DNA of 23,202 nucleotides from a virus. The notes beneath the pieces are model-generated. The model was not told the DNA's origin, did no database searches, and was given only the letters and a program-made list of their open reading frames with translations. Below, piece after piece: positions 14,863 through 23,202 of this stretch (position 1 is its first letter; every line of letters begins with the position of its first letter). The stretch lies in IMG/VR virus record IMGVR_UViG_3300025120_014099, positions 1 through 23,202 of that record. One strand, given 5' to 3'. Position numbers and translations under genes: made by a program.

Positions 14863-15037
14863 ATAATTTTTCTAATTTCTCTAAATAAAGTATAGCATCC
14901 ATAAGTTCCTCTTTCATATGAGTAACCCATTCTTTAAATGGTAGATCATCTCTATCCATATTTACACCATACTTTTTTTCACCAAACTCTGATCGAGTTT
15001 TAAATTGTTCTATAACTGAGGTTACAATACTGTCCAT
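14822..15037 (-). CDS. Small MazG-like protein (71 aa)
   Basis: RSEFGEKKYGVNMDRDDLPF is followed by HMKEELMDAILYLEKLEKL. The ExxxD portion (EELMD) matches the metal-binding helix of MazG-like NTP pyrophosphatases, which hydrolyse nucleoside triphosphates to monophosphates. It is shorter than full MazG proteins and keeps a single helical pair, so it may need to assemble as an oligomer or may be a family member with another role. It overlaps the clamp-loader small-subunit gene by 1 nt. Confidence 0.6.
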   Translation of the reverse strand: MDSIVTSVIEQFKTRSEFGEKKYGVNMDRDDLPFKEWVTHMKEELMDAILYLEKLEKLYGKEAPNTQRDTK

Positions 15038-15453
15038 TATTTAAACATTTGGATTACTTCTTTATCTTGGTAGCCTGCTTTATATAACATATCCTCTAAA
15101 ACATCATTATCTAAAGTCATAACTGCTGTTGCAGCTTCTCGAGTAGAACATTCATAAATTTTAGATAAGGCATCTACTAATTCCGTAGTAGGTTGTTTCA
15201 TTTTTGATTTTATATATTTTAACCAAACATTTTGTTTAGGTAGTAAGCCACAGTATACTGTGTAATACTTTTCTCTACTAATATAGGGGATAGTTTGTAC
15301 GTAGTTTACTAATTCAATAAAAGGTTGGTGCATTGATAAAAAACGATTAACCATATAAGGATTAAAGGACTCCTTCTCCTTATCGGTGAAGGAGTCCCAA
15401 TCTCGTTTTTTACCTGTTAGCTCTTTTAACCAATCAAATAGTGTCATATTCAC
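15037..15453 (-). CDS. 62: Clamp-loader small subunit, gp62-like (138 aa)
   Basis: T4 gp62 pairs with gp44 to load the gp45 clamp. The T4-like marine phage version starts with LFDWL followed by a basic and acidic stretch, then a YMVNRFLSM motif and WLKYIK; all are here, at residues 5-9, 33-41 and 77-82. The rest is a helical domain. In T4 the gene lies directly after gene 44; here two small genes intervene. ATG 15453 was kept, but ATG 15447 (two codons in) is equally good. The start overlaps the 81-aa gene by 20 nt. Confidence 0.72.
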   Translation of the reverse strand: MNMTLFDWLKELTGKKRDWDSFTDKEKESFNPYMVNRFLSMHQPFIELVNYVQTIPYISREKYYTVYCGLLPKQNVWLKYIKSKMKQPTTELVDALSKIYECSTREAATAVMTLDNDVLEDMLYKAGYQDKEVIQMFK

Positions 15454-15679
15454 CTCTTAATTCGGGTGGTAATGTGTCTTGTAAAATTTTACCTGTTTTT
15501 TCATCATAAAAAACTGGGATTGGGAGAACAGCATCCTCAGCTCCGTTAGTAATAAAACGAGATACTTTTCTTAGGATAAATCCTTGTTGAAAAAGTTGTC
15601 CACCTGAATCATTTGGTACTGAGGTGGTTTTACCCAAATCAATTTGGGGTTGTTGTTGGGCCATTTCTGATTTCTTCAT
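15434..15679 (-). CDS. Hypothetical protein (81 aa)
   Basis: No family is recognised. The N-terminal third is Gln/Ser/Gly-rich and disordered, followed by a domain with FILRKVSRFITNG, LPIPVFYDEKTGKIL and a Leu/Pro/Glu-rich end. The FYDEKTGKIL pattern looks like a beta hairpin. There is an alternative start at the sixth codon (15664). The frame overlaps the neighbouring genes on both sides by 20 and 41 nt, and it sits between the two clamp-loader subunits, so it may work with them. That link rests on position alone. Confidence 0.55.
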   Translation of the reverse strand: MKKSEMAQQQPQIDLGKTTSVPNDSGGQLFQQGFILRKVSRFITNGAEDAVLPIPVFYDEKTGKILQDTLPPELRGEYDTI

Positions 15680-15878
15680 AATCTATTGTTTGAATTTCGT
15701 TGCAAAAATAATAATGTTTTTCTTTTTTTAAAACTGTATCACAATGCCAATATTTTTTTACCAAGTTAATAGCTTCTTGGGTTGTTTTTTCTGTTTCTCT
15801 TATTGTACGATACAATAAAAATTTCCTATCTCCAAATTCTATTATATCCTTATAAAACAACTTTACCAGAGACTTCAA
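15639..15878 (-). CDS. Hypothetical protein (79 aa)
   Basis: No family is recognised. The product is basic and rich in Lys, Tyr and Glu, with a central EAINLVKKYWHCDTVLKKEKH stretch that looks like a helix followed by a strand. It has one Cys-containing segment (KHYYFCNEIQTIDYEEI) and no membrane segment. It overlaps the end of the clamp-loader ATPase gene by 29 nt and the next gene by 41 nt, more than is usual for this chain. It is read as coding because of its composition and placement. Confidence 0.5.
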   Translation of the reverse strand: MKSLVKLFYKDIIEFGDRKFLLYRTIRETEKTTQEAINLVKKYWHCDTVLKKEKHYYFCNEIQTIDYEEIRNGPTTTPN

Positions 15879-16776
15879 GTAGTTTAGAAATACAAGCCAT
15901 TACATTAATTTCCTTATCAATTCGGAAGTTTGAATGGTACATATATTCTTCAATAATAATAATTGCTTCGGCGGGGCGAGAAGTATATTCGTCTATACGT
16001 TCATATAACGTTTTATATAGCGCTTCAAAGTCCTGAACGTTAGAATCGGCGATTACTTGTCTAATTTGTTTAAATGACTTTTTATTAGGCAATAGCTCAA
16101 TTACTTTATCAATATAATTAGATGATACAAGTGTTTGTTTATCCAATTCTAGTTCACCATCTTTAGAAGACATTTGACATACATTAAGCATCTTACGTAC
16201 ATCAGGGTAGTATTGATTTATTAAATCTTTAAGATGATCAGTACTATGTTGTATATTTTCTTTAGATAAAACATTAAAAATATGTTTTGCTACTTCACCT
16301 TTACTAGGAGGTACAATCTTAAGTACTTGACAGCGTGATTGAAGAGGGTCAATAATACGCTCTACGTAATTACAAGTTAGAATAAATCGTGTGCTCTTAG
16401 AAAAAGTTTCAATTACATTCCGAAGTGAAGCTTGTGCTTGAATTGTAAGAAAATCAGCTTCATCAAGAATAACTACCTTAAGAGGTTTAAATGACATAGT
16501 ACTAGCAAAACCTGATACCTTATCCCTAATGGTTTCAATGCCCCTTTCATCTGAGGCGTTAATATAGAGATAATCACAATTAAGATTATTAACTAACAAT
16601 TTTGCTAATGTAGTTTTACCTGTACCTGCGGGTCCATAGAAAATCATATTATTCATATCATTTTCATCTATGTACTTAGCCATAGTACCTTTAAGGTGAT
16701 CATTCCCAATGTAATTTTCTAGTATACTAGGGCGGTATTTTTCAACCCATAAACTATTATTTGTAGCCATCTCCAT
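15850..16776 (-). CDS. 44: Clamp-loader ATPase large subunit, gp44/RFC-small-subunit-like (308 aa)
   Basis: An AAA+ ATPase. WVEKYRPSIL near the N-terminus is the RFC box, GPAGTGKT (48-55) is Walker A, VILDEADF (102-109) is Walker B, and QSRCQ (146-150) is the SRC motif with the arginine finger. The C-terminal helical collar domain follows. As in T4, the subunit should assemble as four copies with one gp62 and open the gp45 clamp. Length is close to T4 gp44 (319 aa). The second ATG, at 16770, is an alternative start. It overlaps the 89-aa gene by 20 nt. Confidence 0.93.
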   Translation of the reverse strand: MEMATNNSLWVEKYRPSILENYIGNDHLKGTMAKYIDENDMNNMIFYGPAGTGKTTLAKLLVNNLNCDYLYINASDERGIETIRDKVSGFASTMSFKPLKVVILDEADFLTIQAQASLRNVIETFSKSTRFILTCNYVERIIDPLQSRCQVLKIVPPSKGEVAKHIFNVLSKENIQHSTDHLKDLINQYYPDVRKMLNVCQMSSKDGELELDKQTLVSSNYIDKVIELLPNKKSFKQIRQVIADSNVQDFEALYKTLYERIDEYTSRPAEAIIIIEEYMYHSNFRIDKEINVMACISKLLEVSGKVVL

Positions 16777-17026
16777 AAAAATCGAATGTTTTGATTGGTT
16801 TAGGTTTAACCTCTATTTCAGTTCGTTCAACTGCGTATAAAGAACTCCCAATAGGATCTAAATAAAAAGCAGCGTTAAATTGTGTTTTTTTAAAATATGC
16901 TTCTAGGGTATCAGTTAAAGTGTTATATACCTCACTTGAAGGATCAGCAATGAGAGACCACCGGTCGCCCGGTGGTACTCTCTTTGCGATCAATTGTTTA
17001 TTCTCTACTGTTTCGAATTCAGACAT
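16757..17026 (-). CDS. Hypothetical protein (89 aa)
   Basis: No family is recognised. It opens MSEFETVENKQLIAKRVPPG and has a middle PSSEVYNTLTDTLEAYFKKT helix and a strand-rich end (AAFYLDPIGSSLYAVERTEIEV). It is soluble and has no signal peptide. It lies 9 nt after the GroEL stop and overlaps the clamp-loader gene by 20 nt, so it bridges the chaperone and replication blocks. Nothing suggests a chaperone partner beyond position. Confidence 0.55.
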   Translation of the reverse strand: MSEFETVENKQLIAKRVPPGDRWSLIADPSSEVYNTLTDTLEAYFKKTQFNAAFYLDPIGSSLYAVERTEIEVKPKPIKTFDFYGDGYK

Positions 17027-17035
17027 TACTTAAAT

Positions 17036-18944
<1,909 letters not shown>

Positions 18945-18945
<1 letters not shown>

Positions 18946-19196
18946 TAGATAATATTTTTTAATTCGTTTTTAATAGATTTTAATTCTTCAATATATTCTT
19001 TGATGCTATCATAAGACCGTTGACGAACTTTATTTTCAGCGATTTTTTCAATTGCCTTAGCTAAATCACTGAAGTGGCCAATAGATGAATCATAAGGAAT
19101 ACCACTATCAGGTATAATTTTTTTAAACGCTGAATAATTCAGGTCGTCCACTTGAATAAAATAAGGTTCAAGCAAAGGGTCTTTAATAAATCTCAT
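18945..19196 (-). CDS. Hypothetical protein (83 aa), first gene of the chaperonin operon
   Basis: No family is recognised. It has an N-terminal strand region (DPLLEPYFIQVDDLNYSAFK) and a C-terminal helix ending KEYIEELKSIKNELKNII. The middle IGHFSDLAKAIEKIAENKV fits a small phage family pattern but gives no function. Its promoter lies about 25 nt upstream, and it runs into groES by a 1-nt overlap, so it belongs to the groES-groEL transcription unit. A cofactor or unrelated passenger are both possible. Confidence 0.55.
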
Positions 19197-19218
19197 AACT
19201 TTTTAAATTTTAATTACG

Positions 19219-19251
19219 CGTGAATATACGAATGAATCTTCAGGGCACCAA
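19219..19251 (-). promoter_or_regulatory. Bacteroidota-type promoter of the 83aa-groES-groEL unit
   Basis: Minus strand TTCGTATATTCACG (19232-19219) with TTG at 19251-19249, spacing 20 nt, which fits the -33/-7 pattern of Bacteroidota. The -33 TTG lies inside the word AGGTTGGTGCCCT, whose inverse copy lies in the hsp20 leader. The predicted start of transcription is near 19215, about 20 nt before the ATG at 19196. Confidence 0.7.
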
Positions 19252-19254
19252 CCT
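19242..19254. repeat. 13-nt inverted repeat, left copy (downstream of hsp20)
   Basis: AGGGCACCAACCT reads on the plus strand; the exact reverse complement lies at 19737-19749. It overlaps the -33 region of the groES/groEL promoter. Read on the minus strand it is AGGTTGGTGCCCT. Confidence 0.75.
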
Positions 19255-19258
19255 TTAA

Positions 19259-19690
19259 TTACTTAATTGTTAAAGTTTTTGGTTTGTTTTCATCTGCGTA
19301 CGGGATGGTTACTACAAGGAGACCATCACTCATTTCTGCTTTTGCTTTTGCAAGAGCAAATCTACGAGCTACTTTCCAGCCAATATTAAAGCTAGATTTT
19401 TTAACGCTTGAGTGATAGTAGCGACGCTCACTCTCATTTTTAGGTAGAGTCTTTTTGTCATATTTAACACAAAGATAGTCTCCTTTAAGCTCAATTTCAA
19501 CTAATTCTTTAGGAATACCTGTACAAGCTACCTCAAAGGTAAGCCCATTTTCATCTTCAAAAATATCTACAGGTTGGTTTACATTGCGGTTATCGGGTTG
19601 AGCAAATTCCGCTTTTTCATTAAAAAAGTCCTTTACCAGGACGTCAAGTGGCGAGAATACTCGCGGATCGAATAGATTTACGTGTGTCAT
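19259..19690 (-). CDS. Small heat-shock protein Hsp20 (143 aa)
   Basis: An alpha-crystallin domain protein. The N-terminal arm includes VFSPLDVLVKDFF, the core runs from about NQPVDIFEDENGLTFEV through ELKGDYLCVKYDKK to LLVVTIP, and the C-terminus ends KPKTLTIK, a near-typical I/V-x-I tail. Such proteins form large oligomers that hold unfolded proteins for refolding. It stands alone between two promoters, with its own leader of about 65 nt. Hsp20 genes are well known in T4-like cyanophages, but pairing with a full GroES-GroEL operon is less usual. Confidence 0.93.
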   Translation of the reverse strand: MTHVNLFDPRVFSPLDVLVKDFFNEKAEFAQPDNRNVNQPVDIFEDENGLTFEVACTGIPKELVEIELKGDYLCVKYDKKTLPKNESERRYYHSSVKKSSFNIGWKVARRFALAKAKAEMSDGLLVVTIPYADENKPKTLTIK

Positions 19691-19736
19691 TTTGTTTGTT
19701 TTTGTCCCCTAAGGTGACGGTTAATAAAATATAACT

Positions 19737-19749
19737 AGGTTGGTGCCCT
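19737..19749. repeat. 13-nt inverted repeat, right copy (in the hsp20 leader)
   Basis: AGGTTGGTGCCCT on the plus strand, the reverse complement of the copy at 19242-19254. It lies between the hsp20 -7 element (19761-19768) and the ATG at 19690, so it is transcribed as part of the leader. Flanking bases differ, so the match ends sharply at 13 nt. Confidence 0.75.
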
Positions 19750-19760
19750 AAAGTCATCCA

Positions 19761-19792
19761 TAAATATACGAAAAAAATCCTAAATTACCAAA
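19761..19792 (-). promoter_or_regulatory. Bacteroidota-type promoter of hsp20
   Basis: Minus strand TATATTTA (19768-19761) preceded by TTTG at 19792-19789 with 20 nt between TTG and TATATTTA. This is one of the best matches in the window. The start of transcription should be near 19755, giving a leader of about 65 nt before the ATG at 19690. The -33 element ends just before the stop of the upstream gene. Confidence 0.72.
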
Positions 19793-20350
19793 TTATTTCA
19801 CAATTCCTGCTCTGAGCTGCCATTGGCGTTTTGTCCATTCTTCCAACTGTTGTTCTTCAAGTTTATTTTGGAAATCAGACATTTTAGCTTTTACATCATC
19901 AGTACTAATGCCCTTTCGATCAGCAATATCTTTTTGTAAATCTTTATCGTATTTAATAGAAATTGCTCTGCGTTTTGCAGGGGTGAAATTACTAGGATCT
20001 GATGTAAACTCATCTATAAGATTATTAAATTCTTCGTCTGAGAGCTTATTAAATCTTCCTTGGTCTCTAGCTAATTTCATTTTAGCAAGAGCAAGTCTCA
20101 CATAAAGTTCAGGTTGAAGTTTTAAAATCCCCATAGTATTAAGCTCATTATATTGGGTCTTACCTAGAGCATATTTTTCCCTATACTCATCCATATCTTC
20201 ATTCCACTTTTTGGATCCACCTTCTAGATAATCTTCTAATTGTTGGGCATAGTTATAGCCTCCCCTTAGGTTACTATTAATAATATCTGTTATACCGTCA
20301 GTAGCGGCCCCAATTTCATTATAAACCGAGTTGTAATTTATTCTTGCCAT
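19793..20350 (-). CDS. Hypothetical helical protein (185 aa)
   Basis: No family is recognised. It is hydrophilic and almost fully helical: a Tyr/Asn-rich start (INYNSVYNEIGAA), a Tyr/Glu-rich middle (EYREKYALGKTQYNEL), and a charged C-terminal helix (KMSDFQNKLEEQQLEEW). There is no membrane segment, cysteine or clear coiled coil. The ATG follows the sliding-clamp stop by 11 nt, so it is in the same transcription unit as the clamp. Its role is unknown. Confidence 0.6.
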   Translation of the reverse strand: MARINYNSVYNEIGAATDGITDIINSNLRGGYNYAQQLEDYLEGGSKKWNEDMDEYREKYALGKTQYNELNTMGILKLQPELYVRLALAKMKLARDQGRFNKLSDEEFNNLIDEFTSDPSNFTPAKRRAISIKYDKDLQKDIADRKGISTDDVKAKMSDFQNKLEEQQLEEWTKRQWQLRAGIVK

Positions 20351-20361
20351 GTTAATAAATA

Positions 20362-21114
20362 TTAATAATCTGCCTTTCGTACAACAAAATACATAGCATC
20401 TATATTTTCATCTTCAGATCTAAATATAAGGCGGAGAAGACCATCATCAGTAAAACTTAATTGACATTCATCTGCAGTTTTATTAGCATTAAATATTTCT
20501 TTAAGCATTTCACTACTAAATGGGATTTTATTATCTTGTTTAACATTTTCTTTAAAATCAGCATTAACATGAAATTCTACTTTATTTGAAAACTCCATTC
20601 GCTCACCAAATACAAATTGCAATACTGAAGTGCCTACAATATCTTCTGTAGGGTTTAAGGCAACAATTTCATTATTTTGAATTGCTGATGCCGCCCTAAC
20701 AAGAGTATGGAAATCTTCATTTTCAAGTGTAGCATTTACTTGCCAATTAACGTTTTCATCTACTTCACCTGGTTTTTGGATCATCATAGGGTCAGCAAGT
20801 GAATAATTAATTGTGGATTTAGCGTCTTGAATATTTAGTTTAGTAAATACTGCCTTAGTTCTTTCAGCATCAAGCATTAAATCTCCTGCTAATACATTAA
20901 GAAGCCTATTGAGTTGGGTTGTATTAAAAATAGCTAATGTACCATTTGTTATAAAGGGGAAATCCCCTACATTTAACCTGCCAATCATGTCTTTAGTAGG
21001 AGCCATAAAGTCAATAGTTAAAGTACCATCATTAACTACCCATTTGACTGATTCTACTTTACCTCCAAGATAGTACTTAGAGATAATGGATTGTAATTTA
21101 TTTTTTGCTATCAT
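20362..21114 (-). CDS. 45: DNA sliding clamp, gp45-like (250 aa)
   Basis: A trimeric processivity clamp of T4 type. Best anchor: DAKSTINYSLADP (97-109) matches T4 gp45 DARSTIFWPAADP, and the segment ENEDFHTLVRAASAIQNNEI matches the clamp's second-domain strand in T4. An early FPFITNGTLAIFNTTQLNRL resembles T4's first-domain loop. It is a little longer than T4's 228 aa. It starts 1 nt inside the polymerase stop, and its partners gp44 and gp62 lie downstream in the same chain. Clamp assignment is strong by pattern. Confidence 0.87.
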   Translation of the reverse strand: MIAKNKLQSIISKYYLGGKVESVKWVVNDGTLTIDFMAPTKDMIGRLNVGDFPFITNGTLAIFNTTQLNRLLNVLAGDLMLDAERTKAVFTKLNIQDAKSTINYSLADPMMIQKPGEVDENVNWQVNATLENEDFHTLVRAASAIQNNEIVALNPTEDIVGTSVLQFVFGERMEFSNKVEFHVNADFKENVKQDNKIPFSSEMLKEIFNANKTADECQLSFTDDGLLRLIFRSEDENIDAMYFVVRKADY

Positions 21115-22040
21115 TAGAAGCTAAAGAATTTATTAATATTTGGGTTTAAATTTAAAGTCCATCCTAAGTCATTATAAAAGTTTTCTAACTTACTTTGTAA
21201 AATGGTTTCAAATGATTTTTTTCTATCTGCATAATCATTTAGGAATGTATGCATTTTATCAGGCATATCAAAATTAAGGAAAGCAATTGCTTCAATCTTA
21301 TAAGGATTATCAATTAAATAGATCCATTTAATTTTATCTCCCTGTACAATTTCACTATGGTCTTTAATATTCCAAAATTTAAGAAGATCATTATAACGAA
21401 TAGCTGCTTTAACATTAGCAGGAGCACCCTTTTTCATCTCAGTCATAAATTCCCCTGCTCGAGGCTTACGGCCAACATATTCATTTAAGGTTTTAACAGA
21501 TGTGGGGTTACCTAATAAAACAATGTTAGTGTCTTTAGACATAATTTTATTTCTAAAATTAAGAATTAGATCATCAATTTCTTTTTGTTCAGTACCCTTA
21601 AGGATCATTTCTAAAATATCATTAAAAAATTTACCAAATATAGGAGGGAAATTTGCTTTTCTAAATTCTAGTCCTTTAATATCTAAAGACTCATTTTCAA
21701 TGCCTTCTTGTTTTGTAATCCATTGAGCGTATCTACGAGTAGCTCTAAAGTATGCTGAGCGGATTACACATTCTGTCTTCATCTCAAGTCTATGCTCGGA
21801 GACATTAAAACAATCTTTAGCTAATCTATCATAATCCTCTGTAATGATATCTTGGTACTTAAGAGCAATTTGTTCTAGTACATCATCTTTTTCCCCATCA
21901 CTCATTTCCTCAAAATTAGGATATAAATGTTTTAATAAGGGTTCGGCATTAAAATAATTAGAATCTGTGTCTACATAAGCACAAAAGTTATAATCATCTT
22001 TATCACAAATCCACCAAGGGGTATCTTCTAAATGTTTCAT
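21114..22040 (-). CDS. 43: DNA polymerase family B, C-terminal fragment carrying motif C (308 aa), gp43-like
   Basis: The fragment starts 21 residues before CAYVDTDSNYF, which is polymerase motif C (Asp-Thr-Asp, two catalytic acids). It continues through the thumb with NKIMSKDTNIVLLGNPTSVK to the C-terminus NKFFSF, a plausible clamp-binding tip like T4 gp43's. Compared with T4 gp43 (898 aa) this is about the last third, and motifs A and B and the exonuclease are missing. ATG 22040 overlaps the stop of the cysteine synthase gene (ATGA). An in-frame TAG three codons upstream rules out a longer open frame. The N-terminal part is not in the window. It must be encoded elsewhere, as in the split gene 43 of some Aeromonas phages. 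Confidence 0.85.
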   Translation of the reverse strand: MKHLEDTPWWICDKDDYNFCAYVDTDSNYFNAEPLLKHLYPNFEEMSDGEKDDVLEQIALKYQDIITEDYDRLAKDCFNVSEHRLEMKTECVIRSAYFRATRRYAQWITKQEGIENESLDIKGLEFRKANFPPIFGKFFNDILEMILKGTEQKEIDDLILNFRNKIMSKDTNIVLLGNPTSVKTLNEYVGRKPRAGEFMTEMKKGAPANVKAAIRYNDLLKFWNIKDHSEIVQGDKIKWIYLIDNPYKIEAIAFLNFDMPDKMHTFLNDYADRKKSFETILQSKLENFYNDLGWTLNLNPNINKFFSF

Positions 22041-22915
22041 AAGCAGCTAAAATATCTTTCACCTCTATCGCAAAGGATTGTAACTACATCAGTAGCATAT
22101 CCCTCTTCTATAAGGCGTTCGGCAACAAGATAATTAGCTGCTGCTGAAAAGCCAACAAAAAGTCCCCATTCTTTTGCTAAGTCTTTAGATTTATCTATAG
22201 CATCTTGAGTAGAAACTACTTCAATTCTATCTATATCTTTTAAATTAACTAAAAATTTACTCCCATCTCCTATACCTTGGATTCCATGTAATCCTGGGCA
22301 ACCCCCTGACATAACCGGAGATTCAGCGGGTTCTAAAGCAACTAATTTACATTTAGGGTACATATTTTTTATAAATTTTCCGGCTCCCATTATAGTACCT
22401 CCGGTTCCGGTTCCTGCTACAAAAGCATCAATTTTTTTATCTAAAGGAAAATCTTTACAAACTTCAAATCCCGTAGTATACCAATGGGAAGCAATATTTA
22501 ATTCATTATGGAACTGATTAAAATTAAACCAATTATTATCTTTGGCTAGTTTATTTCTAAGTAAAATGGCACCATCAAAATCACCAGCCGGAACTTCTAT
22601 TAATTCGGCACCAAAGGATTTTAACATAACTTTACGTTCAGTACTCATATTTGAGGGCATCACTATAAGACATTTAAATCCCATATTAGCACAAAACATA
22701 GATAAAGAAATACCCATATTACCTGAAGTGGCCTCTATAATAGTATCCCCTTGTTTTAAAGTCCCATCACATAAAGCTTGTTGTAAAATATAAGCAACTG
22801 GTCTATCTTTTACAGAGCCTCCTGGGTTTACAAATTCTGCTTTACCCCAAATTGTTCCTTTTTCTAAGGGAAATTCTAAAAGGGGGGTATTACCTACTAT
22901 ATCTATTAAGTTCAT
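22037..22915 (-). CDS. cysM: Cysteine synthase, PLP-dependent (CysM/CysK type, 292 aa)
   Basis: A fold type II PLP enzyme. LIDIVGNTPLLE start, NPGGSVKDRP with the Schiff-base Lys (residue 36), ATSGNMGIS (TSGN motif, with Met replacing the usual Thr), MSTERKVMLKSFGAELIEV, and GTGTGGTIMGAGK, which binds the PLP phosphate. The enzyme joins O-acetylserine (or a phosphoserine analogue) with sulfide or thiosulfate to make cysteine. Length matches CysM. I chose ATG 22915, where ATGA overlaps the preceding stop, over ATG 22927. It lies between a DUF2452-like gene and the polymerase fragment, which is an unusual position for a metabolic gene. Confidence 0.92.
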   Translation of the reverse strand: MNLIDIVGNTPLLEFPLEKGTIWGKAEFVNPGGSVKDRPVAYILQQALCDGTLKQGDTIIEATSGNMGISLSMFCANMGFKCLIVMPSNMSTERKVMLKSFGAELIEVPAGDFDGAILLRNKLAKDNNWFNFNQFHNELNIASHWYTTGFEVCKDFPLDKKIDAFVAGTGTGGTIMGAGKFIKNMYPKCKLVALEPAESPVMSGGCPGLHGIQGIGDGSKFLVNLKDIDRIEVVSTQDAIDKSKDLAKEWGLFVGFSAAANYLVAERLIEEGYATDVVTILCDRGERYFSCL

Positions 22916-23202
22916 ACTTTTTTCCATTTTTGATCAGCCATTAATTTAAATGATCCTAAACAATCTTTGTTCCATTCATTTGGGGATATTAATGATAAAA
23001 AATTTTCATTATTATCCCCTGTATAAAGGTGGTAAATTTCACCTATAACGGGTTCAAAATTAAATTTTGCACTATAAATTAAATCATTCCATTTAAATTC
23101 TTCAACTAATTTATTATATTCATTTTTAAGTTCTAAAAATTTAGTTTCTAAATGATGGTTTACTTTAGTTACTCCTCGTTTTCTCCAACTATCAATATTT
23201 TC
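22912..23202 (-). CDS. DUF2452-like protein, C-terminal part (96 aa, cut by window edge)
   Basis: This reading frame is open from the window edge (23202) to TGA at 22914-22912. The end reads SAKFNFEPVIGEIYHLYTGD then FLSLISPNEWNK and KLMADQKWKKV, matching my memory of the DUF2452 core: an F-x-P-V-I-G-x-x-Y-x-L-Y strand, an LSLI-x-P-x-EW strand and a final LMAD-x-x-W. The family's role is unknown to me. A helix with many Lys and Glu precedes it. Its stop overlaps the cysteine synthase start (ATGA), so it is probably cotranslated. Its start lies outside the window. Confidence 0.65.
   Translation of the reverse strand, partial: ENIDSWRKRGVTKVNHHLETKFLELKNEYNKLVEEFKWNDLIYSAKFNFEPVIGEIYHLYTGDNNENFLSLISPNEWNKDCLGSFKLMADQKWKKV

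Noticed and set aside
13936-15037. A RegA translational repressor after gp62, as in T4
   Set aside because: The genes after the gp62-like gene are a MazG-like protein and a nuclease; neither resembles RegA.
21114-22040. A frameshift or assembly error in an otherwise intact polymerase gene
   Set aside because: The sequence directly upstream is a complete cysteine synthase, not polymerase, so a simple frameshift cannot explain the missing motifs.

Overview
The window looks like part of a large T4-like tailed phage (Caudoviricetes) that probably infects a member of the Bacteroidota. The phage call rests on a T4-type replisome set: the C-terminal part of a family B DNA polymerase (gp43-like), a sliding clamp (gp45-like) and both clamp-loader subunits (gp44- and gp62-like). 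All lie on the minus strand in tightly overlapping gene chains, with a tRNA cluster at the far end. The host inference rests on AT-rich start-codon leaders with no Shine-Dalgarno sequence, and on a repeated promoter-like element, TTCGTATATTTACG, three of whose copies have an upstream TTG at 20-22 nt. This resembles the Bacteroidota -33 TTG / -7 TAnnTTTG promoter. Every gene I accept is on the minus strand, so transcription runs from high to low coordinates.

Right end (about 23202 to 13936): replication and chaperones. In transcription order it holds a DUF2452-like protein cut by the window edge, a cysteine synthase, a polymerase fragment that begins just before catalytic motif C, the sliding clamp and an unknown 185-aa protein. 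Next come an Hsp20, a small unknown protein, GroES, GroEL and an 89-aa unknown. Then follow the clamp-loader ATPase, two small unknowns, the clamp-loader small subunit, a MazG-like small protein and a Cas4/RecB-like nuclease. Two good promoters serve the chaperone block. They share an exact 13-nt word in opposite orientations on either side of hsp20.

Middle (13884 to 3376): a ribbon-helix-helix-like small protein, then an uninterrupted 10-kb carbohydrate cassette. It has two GT4-type and four GT-A/GT2-type glycosyltransferases, a DegT-type sugar aminotransferase, a formyltransferase, an NAD-dependent sugar epimerase and two SAM methyltransferases. It also holds a zinc-ribbon protein. The aminotransferase-formyltransferase pair suggests an N-formylated amino sugar, for a surface glycan or a modified virion or DNA component.

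Left end (3329 to 1): small accessory genes, including a helix-turn-helix/HNH-like nuclease, a SWIM zinc-finger protein, two related unknown proteins and three very short ORFs (45-56 aa). They are followed by tRNA-Leu(UAA), tRNA-Arg(UCU) and a partial tRNA-Ile with anticodon UAU. These tRNAs fit the AT-rich codon use of the phage.

No CRISPR array, insertion sequence, integrase, replication origin or convincing intrinsic terminator was seen. No gene-free stretch exceeds 300 bases.
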